Of a DNA stretch of 64,000 nt, positions 11,113 to 24,000 are shown one piece after another; position 1 is the first letter of the stretch, and the number at the start of each line of letters is the position of its first letter. The notes beneath the pieces are model-generated. The model worked only from the letters and a program-made list of their open reading frames with translations, searched no databases and was not told the DNA's origin. Source of the stretch: Pomacea canaliculata (lineage: Eukaryota; Mollusca; Gastropoda; Architaenioglossa; Ampullariidae); NCBI RefSeq assembly GCF_003073045.1, contig NC_037600.1, forward strand, positions 10,156,758 to 10,220,757. Direction: 5' to 3'. The translations under genes and the position numbers were made by a program.

Positions 11113-14100
11113 CTATTCCTTCTTTTTGAATCGATCAAAAATGGCGTCACTTCCTGATTTACGATTGCCGTTTTTCGGGGTGAACTTCCGGTTCTGAGTG
11201 TCTCGCACCTTCTCTCTCATCTCCTGTTCCTTTTCTTTCTTCCCAAGCTTCTGTGCAGAAGAAAAATCAATCGACTATCAACAAAGCTATCATTTTTTTT
11301 TCCCAAAAGTATTTTTTGAATTTACAAGTCAAGCACTTTACAGGCATGACAGAAATATTTGTGACGGCACAATGCTATGGGTTGTTCTTAAGCAGACGAA
11401 TATGGACAAAGGTTTGATCAAGTTTTGTATAGTTTCTACATAGAAGCAATACAGCAGAGAGGAACCTGCACACACACACACATATGCGGACAAAGCAAGC
11501 CTTAAGGGATGCCCTAAGGATCTTCGACACGCAATATTGAAATGTACTCACTTTATGTGTTGGCACCTGCTTCTGCCCACTATGAGAAGGCTGGCTGCTA
11601 ATTTCCGTGACTTTGGTACTCAGGTTAATCATTTCTGGTGGGATCTGAAATTGTTAGTGAAAAGTGCTGCTCACATCATCTTTCTTCATAAACCTGGATC
11701 TTTCATTTATACACTAACTGCTCTTGTCTGTTAAGTGCATTAGTCTGTTGTAATGTAGGTACTCCAATGGAAACTAAATTTGTTTTCCAAATACACTTTT
11801 GACCATACCTTGTAAATACTATTTATGACATCTCAAGCTATTCAATACGGTATATGTGATCTACTATTTGATAATAAAGGAACTGAATAATAGGATGCAG
11901 ATTTAGTCAAGTTAGATAAACATCATCACCATTATACTATATAACTCATGGACTTCTCTTTATATTTTTGTGCTGCTGCTATCAACATGTAATAGATGAA
12001 CAACAACAATTTCAAAATCACACTTACCTTGTCCAGCAACATTCTGACTTCTGCATTTGCCCGCTGTTTCTTTGTTGCATATGGATTCACCTCCAAGGCA
12101 TCAATGTTAGCTTCACCAGACCCTGCAGAGACCAGCATAAAGTTTATCTTCACCTACCTTCTTAACTTGTATTTATATTCTTACATTTACTACAAAAAAA
12201 ACTTGTTCCAGTTCCACAACCAGTAATTGTTGCTTTTTAATTTTATGAATCACAAATATTACATTCTTGTCACCCACCCCACTCCTTTTGTGCAAGTGTA
12301 AAAGCTAAACATGCAAATCAGTTACCTGGTACTATCAAGGAAGAGAATCCCTTCAGATGACCCACACCAAGCACATCCTCAAAGGGACAAAACTGCACCC
12401 GCTGCACTGCTCCAGAGCATAAGTGGTTTAGGAAAGGCCCCTCAGAGTTTTGTAAGATGTCATTGTACATCTGTGGATCAGTTATGACTATAGTTTATGA
12501 CTAAAAGTAATTATAATTACATTTAGAAGATAAAACACTTTTCCTGCCAATGAAATAAAAAGATATATAAAGGATAAATAAAATTGTATGGCTAAAATTA
12601 ACAGAATAGAAGTCTTGATTTAAGACATATTCTATTGTACATTTACCATAAACAGTGATCTGAAAAAATTGTCTACTCTAAATCAAGCCTTAGCAAAATG
12701 TTAACATTTATAAAAAGTTAGCTATAACTGATTAAGGGCATCTGATATATGTCCTGTAATTATTCTAGGTAATGCACACACTTTAACATCACTCTGATGG
12801 TTCCGTTGTTGAAATTCAGATTTGAAGGAGAAGGGGTTAAAAAAATAAGAAAGAAAAGCTTTACAAACAACTCAATTTTCTCACTTGTACTAGGCTACCA
12901 GTAGACAAAGCAAGACATCCTCTCTGGCTGAATGCTATAGACTTGGCACCAATGGACAATTTGTAACTGTGAAGCATTTTATAGGTCCGAAGGTCCCAAA
13001 GACGCAGCTTGCGGTCTATGGCTGACGTGGCCATATAGCTGCACATAATTCAGGCTTTCTATTTATAATCACAGTAAAACAAATCAGCATACCAGTTTCA
13101 TAAACTTTCCTACATTCTTGTCTTCTGTTTGGGACTGCAAGTGTTGGCAAAACCTGCACTTAAAAATTGTTTTGGAAAATGTTGTTTTGCATTAAAAAAT
13201 ATGCTTTGTTCAAGATTTCTCTTATGCCAAAACTAACAGCATAAAATTATTTTCATAATGTAGACATGATTTGTCCTGTTAATGAATACTTACTTTCCGG
13301 TATTGTCCACAGCAACAGATGTCACGCCAGATTTATGACAAAGCATTTTGACAAGAGAACCTTTTACATTAGGTGACCACATTGTTACTGTTCCTAGAGA
13401 AGAAACAGAACAAAATAAAAGCTCAAATATCACATGCTATTTTACACTTCTTTTGTACAAGAAAAAATGCATTCTTAGTACCTTAAAACTCATATAAATA
13501 TATAACACAATACAAGCCAAGCTGATCCAAATCTAAAAAATTATGGATTTCAACTTTGGTTTTAAAGATTGTTAAAGTTAACCTTTTATATTGCCCTAAC
13601 CTGGCATATACCTATGACATTCATAGATGAATGAAGCTTCAGATATACCTGAGAAGTGGCCTAGGTGAATGATGGCATTTGCTGGATTCTGGCACATCAC
13701 ATTCAGCCTACCCATTCCAGTGTTGTACCCAGAAACCTTTGTTCCCATTGATACGTCTGTGTATGCCATGTATCCTTTTGCATTCTGGAAGATGATGATT
13801 ATCATTCATAATGTTGTCTACCACAGGTTTATTTTTGCTTTTCTTTCTCATATTCCAAAAATACAGGTACACAGTTATCTTACAAAGAGTATCATTTTAA
13901 TTATTTAACAAAATTAATGAGTTGTCCTTTAACGCAATTTTTGTAAAGTGCCAGTTTCAGCAGGGCTTGAACATTTCCTGTTGACCAAAAGCTAGACTTA
14001 CTGTTATCATAAAAAGTTTATACACAAGAACTATCTGTTGTTCTAATGAATGAACTTTTACAATTAAAAGGAGGGATCAATTTCTTACAGAAATATCTTA

Positions 14101-14965
14101 TAATTAATTTTGTTCTCTGATATGATTGAGTAAAAGTTTTCTGATTATTAGATGTGTAAATACAGGGTTAGTGGTGGAGCACAAAGAAAGTGAAAACTTT
14201 TTTTAAAATTTCACATACTGCTGTGCACAGAAGAAAATGATAAGGCAGAAACTCCATGTTCAGTACAGAATCCAGGTCAGTAAGTGCATGCAGTTCGATT
14301 CCCTGGTTGTCGTATATATAAACACCACTTTTCTGTGCTGCAGCCAGCAGAGTCTCCTGGTGCAGCCACCTGTGAAAATGTTTCAAATTTCATATCTACT
14401 GGCATATATTGAAAACCTGATTAACTTTTTTAGAATACACTTTTCGTCTTTAAAAAAAAATCAGCTACTACATTATAGATTTGACTATCTATCGTCAACA
14501 TAACAGAAGAAAAGTATTCACACCACTGTTACCCCCTACACAAACCCACTGGTGACTCTTACCTCACATCATGTACTGTTTCCATAGCGTTGAACTCACA
14601 CAGCAGCCTTTTTGTCTGCCAATCAAAAGCTGCCATGTGGCCTTTAGCACCTCCAAGCAGCATGTGCCTATGCAAAAGAAATGAAAAGCAAGATAATGGT
14701 GATGTATAGCAAACTGATGAACAGACAGTGCTCATTGGAAAGTTCTTTGTACTGATGTTGGGTACAGAGTCATCAAAGATCCCCCAAAATAATAATGACC
14801 ATGAGGATGATAATGAAAATGCCACCAATGACAATGTTGTTAGCAGTCATGATAATATTCCTACCTGCCATTGCGTGAATAGTTGATGTTGTATGGTCCA
14901 AACTGTGGAAGGTTGAGCTCAAAATACTGCAAGAAGTGGAAACATCATATTTGTAAAAACAAAAC

Positions 14966-15001
<36 letters not shown>

Positions 15002-18000
15002 CCACCAGGGAAAAAGAACTTGAAGACAATGTTGCTGTAATCTATGTGTGCATGTGAACACCAGGTAAATGGCCCTCTAGTTTCAAACTGACCTTCGTAG
15101 CACTTGTGACATCCACACTTTTGGCAATCTCATGCTGTGACAGACGAGAGGCATCCTCGCCCTCCTCAACCTCTAGGAACCTGTAACAAGCGTATTATTT
15201 GATATTGCGAACACTGATAACCAATTACAAACTTTGAAAAATATTTTAAAATAAACACTCAAGTATTGTCTATAAAAGATGTCATTTCTAATTAGTTAAT
15301 CTTAGAGAATGTTATTATTCATAAGATTTTCCAAATAATATCAAAATCTGTTACAAAAAGCAGCAAAAGAAAATCAAGTAGCTTTCAATGAATGGAACTA
15401 CCAAAGCAATATTTCCATTTAGCAGGGACTAACACATACCCTGCATCATCATTTAGTTGTTCTGCTTTAGCTGCTTGTATCTGGGCAAAATGGCTGTCTT
15501 CTTTAATGTGTTTGAGAACAGTAGCACCCAGGCCTTTGCGTGGTACCTGAAATATGTTGGCCCAGCCAGTATTTATTGTAAGATGACATGCAGTGCCAAA
15601 TAAAAACTGCATTAAGATTAAACAATGAGTATAAGAGAAATTGAAAACACGACATACACTTGCATTTTTAATCTTTTTAACACATTTCCTTTCAAAGGAT
15701 GAATTTAGCTATCCTCACCTGAATACTTCCTGCTCCATGATCATATTTTACCATTTTCTCCTTGGGAACAGGAGCATCGTCTGGATAAGGATCAACCTAT
15801 AACCAAATAAATGTAGCAGATTGTATTTCCTGCTCACATCCTTCACATACATTCTCTTTTCTAATTTACCCCATTCTCAGTCTCAAATAAATCAGTTCTA
15901 AATGAGCACACTAAATAATAGTAATTCAAAATCAGAAAAGAGAAAATAGAGAAAACAGCATAAAATGCAATGTAATACTTAGCATGAGAACTGGACATGA
16001 GAAAATTTTTCTAAAAATCAGCTGAAATTTAAGATACATGGCCTGTCATGGCACTGTCTAACCCAGAGTTGGGGAACAAAATCCTTTGATCTGGCCCAGC
16101 CAAGCCAACCGCAGGTGAAACTTGAAGTTCAATAAATCTATAAGCTTGTTTTATAGTGACATAAATTGATATATCAAGCAAATCATAATTCTAACATAAA
16201 TTTCGAGGACAAGCAAGAAATGTCCATTACAGTACAGAGAGGATACATACAAATACATGACGCAACAGACATATGCCTCTGGTGGGCTGTGGCCTACATG
16301 GATGATTTTAGAGAATTATGTGTGCATGTGACATTCACCCCAAGATGATGGTAGACCACTTCTGGTTTCGTGTCGGCCATTGATATGTGTAGGGTTCTTT
16401 GATATGTTAGCTCTTACAATTAAAACAAAAATGATTGTCAACGTTGCTGTGTACCTCAGTGTAAAGTTCAGGCCTCCAAATGTTCAATGTTATCTTTTCA
16501 TGAATTTCCAAAGGATAAGCAATTGATAAAGCTCTGGGTGGTAAAAATTCGTTTGGTTTTATTAGTCTATTTGTGCATGTGCATGCACATCTGTGTGTGT
16601 ATAATTTGTGAAGATACTTCATAAATGACATTAACTCCTCCATCAGTAATAAAGATAAAAAGGCAGTTGTGATGATGGTGACTTTGCTGTATCTTTATTT
16701 TTTTTTTCTAAGGGGTATAACTACTGACTGTGTCTATTCTTTCAATTCCCAGACTCTTTGGCACAGAGCAGTGAGGGCATTTGTTCTTTCCTCCCCACCA
16801 CCCTACTTGACCAGCTCAGCTGGGGCATTATCAACACTGGGCAACTTGTTGATGTTCAATTATGCAGTAGTCTAGCTAGTACTGGTATAATTAGTTTACA
16901 GCTATTCAAGTTACTTTATTGTTTTCTGGGATAAATAGGAATTTATATTGTACTAGAGAGCATGAATACATGCATTATTTATGTTCTTCTGGCTACATAG
17001 ACAAATTAATGCTTTCGCAATTTTTAATTGTTGTATGGGTGGCAGGACTGTACCTTTGAGGGGATTCCAATATAAAAAATAATAATAAGACTTTTTCGTG
17101 AAGAAGGTAATGTAAGCTGTAACTAAACATTGCACTAGAAATAATTGATACATGCAAAACACAAAGGTACCAACAAACAATCAAGAAAAACAACTCACAT
17201 CTCGAAATCCATGTTTCCACTGTGCAAATCTTTTCTTTGCTGCTCCTTGGGAGAAGCGTTCAAGATTAGGGGTGATTTCCACCACCTGTGAGGGGGCATC
17301 TTTTGCCCCATCTTTCTGTGTCGCCTCTTCTGCTTGTGAGTTGTAGTACCTTTGCTGCAGCTGCCGTTTGACTTTATGATGCTTCTGCAATAACATACAC
17401 AGTATGTGTGTTCATTTTGAAGATTTCCTCCCAAAAAAAAGGATAATTTAGCACACATGCAAATATATGCATGAACACACACACACACACACACCATAAA
17501 GATGAAAGTTTTAACGCTGACATGAAGATTAAGCACATGTAAAGACATGTCATTATATACTACCAAGAGTGCACAGACACACACACAATAAAGGTGAAAA
17601 TTTTAAAGTTGACCAGAAGATTAAGCACATTTAAATGCATAATATCAAAAGTCATGACTCTCCTATATCAAGCATTTCACTCCAATTTATTAAGACTGGT
17701 AAAAAATGTGTTTTTCTGCAGCACTGTCTGCCACGAAATCACCATTTCTAGTATAAACCTTTTCATGGCACCTCTGACACCAGATAAAGACACAACACTT
17801 GGGTAGTCACAGTCCCCCACTTTGGTCATTAATTTACCACTTGCTAATTACATTCTTTTTATTCCAGGTTCATCTCTTAAATTAGTTCTAGGAAAAAACT
17901 TCCTTTTGCATTAATCACAAGTTTAACAAGAACAAATCAGTTACATAAAAAAATCAAGTTTATTTAAAGAGAATTACTGATTGTAACATCAGATAAAAAG

Positions 18001-21000
18001 ATATAAAATATAATTAGTAGTTTTCGTTTTACCATTAGAAAAGGAACACTCACATAGCCACATTAGCTGCACAGTGGGTGTTAAGCATAATGGAGGTATG
18101 TTCTATTTACTTCTCATGCGGCATGTTTCGTAGATTGAAAAAAAAAGTGTGCTAGGAAATGTGATATTATTATTGTGTGGTTGATGTCGCAGCTGCGGCA
18201 TAAACTTAACAACTCATGCAGATGCACTTCTTAAGCACATTTATCACAAATGCTTTCGAGCAAAGCGAAACAGACAAAAGTGTGTTACTCCCATTATACA
18301 CTGTAGTCCTTGGAATCCTTGTACTTAAAGTATTCGTTAAAAAAAATGTTACTTGAAAGAAAGAGAGAGCAAGAAGAAAAAAGTAGATCAAAAACGATTG
18401 GTAGAGCGAGGTGGTATTCGCAGGTGAGAAACTAGAATGTTGCTAAAACCCTGTCCACACCTTGCTTCTTGCTCCTGCTGCTCCGCATGAAGAAAGTACA
18501 TCTGACCTGATACAGCAAGTCTTCTCCTCACCTGCTGCCTCTCTTTCTCCTTCTCTCTCTCACATACACACGTGTGCACACACAAACACACATACATACA
18601 CGCACGCACATAAGAAAAGAGAGCATCTACTTCCGGGCAGTAAGGCTCAGTATGGAGTGGTGGAGGGAGAAACTTTATTCTTCCATACTTAATCATTGTA
18701 ATAAGTGCAGCTCACTCTTCTCCAGCCATCACTTTTCATTTCACACACTCTTGAGAGTAGGACTGAGAAAGTTGGCGTGCATACAAAACCAGCACTCATG
18801 TTCCTACAACTACTTTTTCTTAAGCTGACACTAAACCAGACTGCCCTCAGGACATGAATTAAATGTATAATTGCATGACTGAGGCTGTTAACAAACCTGC
18901 ACTGCGCAGTCACTGGCAATTTTTCTGATCTCTAAAATGCTCATCGGGGTGGTGGGTGGGGAGGGCTGCACAGTTCCACACCCTTATTTATCGAAAAAGA
19001 AAGCCTGACATGTATGCCGCAGGCAAAATCAGCCACCCATCTCCTTTCTCCAAACAAGTGGGGCAAACTTTCATGTGCGTGCACGCCCGCTAAAGTACGG
19101 CATGACCGGTGAACGACCTCAGTAAAAATAGTCAGGTGGTGATTTGCGAGGCAAATATTTGCAACTGATTTGACAAACGTACAACGCATACACATCTGAG
19201 TGAAAAACATTCTATGGATATTAAGACGTTCGCCATTGACCGAGACACTGAACACGTGTCACCAGTCTGTCGAAAATGAAGAGAATGTTGTTCAAAATGT
19301 GTGAGGATGGAATGCAACCTTTATGCCATCTGTGCGCACAGTCGTACGAGTTCACGAACGCGTATGTGTGAGAGAGAGAGACAAATCTTTATTTACGACG
19401 GCAACAGTAAATAATCAAAAGTTATGCTTTTTTACATAAAGCACTGGGACTAAGTAGCTAAAATAAATAAAAACATTAATTAAAAACAAGGCAACAAAAA
19501 ACATAAATTATGATATGTAGAAACACGGTGGTTGATATCTAAAACTGACATTTTTTAGTGTTGTTGTTGTTGTTTCTGGCTAGAGAGGTGTTACATGTGT
19601 TACATATTTGTTTTGTCGGTGTGAGTGTAGATGATTAAGCTAGATAGCAAGCCTCTGCAGGTAATCACAGGGTTTGGAAAAGGCGTTGTGGAAGTCCCAC
19701 TTTGAACTTGTACAGACTGGATTCTGTTCTTTGAACATCAGAGGGAAGGTTGTTCCAAAGACTACGACTAGAATATTTCAGGCTCGTCTTGAATAGGTCA
19801 ATTCTCTGTATAGGAATGCTGAGCTTGAGAGAAATGTTAAGGACGAGCATACTTTTGTTGACTTTTAGTCTGGTTAGTAGTAGAGCCCCTAGAGACAGAG
19901 TATCATGAGGGAGAGACTCTAGACTAGTGTGAAGGTCTAAGAGGCAACAAAAAAGAAGTGACAGCAAAGGACAGAGACAAAACGGGACAAAAAGACAATG
20001 ACAATAAGAAAGCCTAGTTTTCATGTCGTTGGTAGACAAAACAACAGCTAAGCATGAATAGAAATCACTTGTCTTTCGCCTTAAACTTTTGACAACAGCC
20101 TGTCACAAAACCGAATTAAAAAAAAAAAAGCAAAAAAAAACAAAAACGGAAGAGCTTGACTAGCATTTTAAAGTTCACGACCACCGACGTGTAGCGGGGA
20201 ACTAGGATAGAGGCACTTTACGAGGCCAGGTACTGGGGTCGGTAGCATAGCTGCGGCTAGCTTACATAGACCACATCACAAACAAGCCTCGAAGCTCAGC
20301 ATCACAGCCACATAACCGGTGTTAAAATTCGGGATCACGTGTACTGTTCGTTGGAGGCCTTTCCTCGCACACCAGCGACAGCTGCCGCGACTGAGACATG
20401 GTCTACATTCTATATATGGACGGCGCCTCCATGACGATCGTTACAACACTCATTGCCACTCGCTGGGCCAATTTCTCGAAAGGCTATGAAATCATCTTGA
20501 GGTCATTCTTTGTTGTGACTGTCATCACCACACTCGTGATGGTCCCCTACCCAACTCTTCAAACAATTATGTAAGGGAAAAGATTGAAAGTTTCGGGGTC
20601 GCGCGCAACTTCTACAACTGCTCATGCATGACGGTCAGGACAAAAAAAGAGGAAATTATAAACTGTCGAAATATCTCCTGTCAAAAGCACTTTTAGAGAA
20701 CTGTGATAAACAATGTCCGTTTGCATTTCATTATGAGCATTTGGCAAGTACTTCTTCACTTTCGTGCATATGACAACATGGTATTCATTATTTGGTTTAG
20801 GTTGACAGTCCCGATGCAATTTTATATCTTTCTGCAGTGACACTGTGTTTAATCAGAATGAAAAGTATGCCTACATAAGTATGTAAACGCATGTCTGAAC
20901 AGCGAATATGTGGCAGGGAACTGGGCTTGAAGTTGGGTGTGATCTAAATTTGTCAACGACCGTGTATCAAATACTTAAGTTTTTATTTCCTTTCGTTTTG

Positions 21001-24000
21001 TTATTTTAACATTCAGTTGTTGTGCTCTGTGCTGTGACATGTCGACGTTTCTAATACCTTGAGCTGAGAATGAGTACAGATCACCATAATTTAAATTGCT
21101 GGAGCTTATTTTCGTAGCCTTGGTTATTAGACTATCAGGAAAATACACTGCTATGTTAAAATAAAATTTAGAAATGGACTATAAATATGTTTTAATCGAG
21201 GTTCCCTACTGCGATCTGTACCTATTTCAGACGAAATTCAAACCCTGTTTTGGATAGTTTCCCTGTCATAACCCCATCGTGTTATACCTTGCCAGAATGC
21301 CCGGAGTCTGTATGTTCAACTTCTTTAAAGAACGATTCAAATATTATGATGGGGACGAGGGTGAGCCAACTTGTCCTTCTCTTGGTCAGTCAGCATGTAG
21401 TGATCCAGATTTGCCCTGTGGTTCAGGGTTAGGGTTAGGGTTCATCAACCCCACATAAAATAACACAGAAAGAACTAGATGACCTGTTCGTGATTTGGAC
21501 TTATCCAAGAACAAGGCAGAATTCCTACGTTTAATACTCCAAAAATGGAGCAATGGAAACCATCTTCCATTTCTTCCAGTAGCACCTGCTGTCCACATGA
21601 AGGAGACTTAAGATAACTTAAAGCCGCCACTGAATTCCATTGAGTATAACAAGTACAGCTGGCACCTCTGTGGTTATTTGAAGATAGTTCCCCTTTTAAA
21701 GGGACTGCAGCAGGGATATACAAAATACTGCTTATGTGCTTCTTATGTGAGTAGGATAGCCGAGCAAGGGAAATGCATTACTTGCGGAAGGAATGGACTC
21801 GCAAAACTGTAGCAGTTGGGGAGAAGAATACCCAGCACCAGCTCTGGTCGAGGCTCACAAAATGCTGCTACCACCCCTTCACATCAAACTAGATATGATG
21901 AAGAGCTTCGTGAAAGCCATGGACCGGACTTTGCCAGCTTTCCGATACCTGCATAAAAAAAAATTCCCTGGACTCAGCTAGTCAAAGATTTTAGATGGAG
22001 TTTCTGTGGGTCCTCAGATTCGAGAGCTCTTCAAAGATGAGCGGTTCCACAACTTGCTGCAAGCTGATGTGAAACAAGCATGGAATGCTTTTCGCCTAGT
22101 CTATAAACTTTCTCGGGAATGTTAGAGGCAGAAAACTACAAGGAACTAGTAGAAGACATGAAGAAACTTGGCTGCAATAGGTCTCTAAAGATCCACTTCA
22201 TTACCACCTGGACTTCATTCTTGACAACTGTGGTATGGTTAGTGATGAACATGGCGAACGTTTTCATCAAGATATCGGAACAATGAAAAAAAAAGATGAA
22301 AATTCTCCACTACCATGCTGACTGACTACTGCTGCACACTCCTCAGAGATGATCCCGAACAGCTGTACAAGAGACAGGCAAAGAACTAGTCGTAGTCTAT
22401 GACTTGATTTTTGTACAGGTGTTAACCAGAGGTCAATTACTATTAGCATGCACTTCGTAATGTTCACAATAATGATTGCATATTACAAAAAAAGCTACTT
22501 TTGCATTTTGAGTACATAAAAATTGATATGAGTTTTATTTCAGTAGCATGACTCTGTGCCAGCTTATTTATTATTTAGAAAAATTTGTTGACCAGAGCTA
22601 TTTTTATTTTGTTTTTTTCATCTTTGCGATATGCTGCTTTGTTTCGGGAATCCTTCACCTTTTACCTTTTCGGAGGCTGGGTTTTCAGACGTCGAAACGG
22701 CGGAGTCAGGGAACTGCTCGTGGACAACAGTTCCCTGCTCACATGCCAAGCGAGTCGCCGACTCACTTCCTGAACTGTGTAACGCTGTGGTCGGCAGCTG
22801 TGACGTCGATGTCAACTGCTGTAACGCGGTCGTCGACGGCGGTAACCCTGTCGTCGACAGCTGTGTGGTCGACGTCGACTGTTTTAACGCCGGTGATGGT
22901 GGCTGTCGCATAACTGAAGTCTGTTCTTTAAACGATTGTTCCGCCACAGAAGACGACAGCATCCCAGAAACTTGTCGACAAGGCTGCGTGGCCTTGCCCC
23001 AAGTGTTCTTGTTCATGCCACTTAACCTTCGACCCTCGTGCTTGTCAGCAAAGCCACGAGGTGAGCTCACAGGTGGGACACTCTGCACCAGGTGTCTCTT
23101 GACTAAAGAGTCCTTGTCATTTCTCTGGACCTCGTACTCGTAAACACACCGCACGATGGTGTTGTCGATAAAATCGCCGAGGCTTCCTTCGATTGCCTCC
23201 ATCGCTGCGGCGGCCATGGACATCGTGGTAAAAGGTAGGGCAATCTTTATAACGTCAGGAGACGAGGGCTGTAACAGAAATATTACCTGTGTCAATGCTG
23301 ATATAACAACAGCGTCCTCTTTATTCTCCTTTTTTATTATTTTTATTTACTGTCACGTGACTGACACGGTAAAGGTCTATAATTTCAAGGCTGGCTTATT
23401 TTTTTAACCGCTGTGCCTTTTGGCTGAGCCTCCATAAAAGTTCCCCCATAAAACAGGACAAGATCATTTTTAAATGCTGCATAATTATGCAGTGTCAGTC
23501 CAAACTTAATTACAGTGACTGCAACAGGAAGACTTCTTTGTCAATAGAATCTGTTAACTAAACTTTGCATGAAAATATCTTAATAAGAACGTATTTAAAT
23601 TATAAAGTTATAAATAACAAAAAAAAAAAAAATTAGTATGAATCCCCTCGTTAACATATGCCTAACATATAGCCCTTCTCAAACGCACAGCTGCGTCCGT
23701 TGTTTGACCGTAATATGCTGCTGCAAATCAGGAATTTTAGACAGCGGAGAACACAATAAAAAATGTGTTTGTTTTGATGGTGAGTTTCTGTTTATCCCCC
23801 TCCCACCTTCTACACACTTCTTGAGTCTTGGGGTCATCATGCGTAAACATAATGAAAAAATGTTGCTCTTAATGACCTCAAGCCCCTAGTTTACACTGTG
23901 TAGTAATCTGCTTCAAATACAATACAACTTTATTGATCCCAATTCACGATCGATACAGTCTTTGATCTGACCTTTTGACACGAGGTAAAATCAAGGCGTG

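Noticed and set aside
14965-15005. Possible CRISPR-like array or other regular repeat
   Set aside because: It is a simple CAA microsatellite, and the gene structure throughout is animal.
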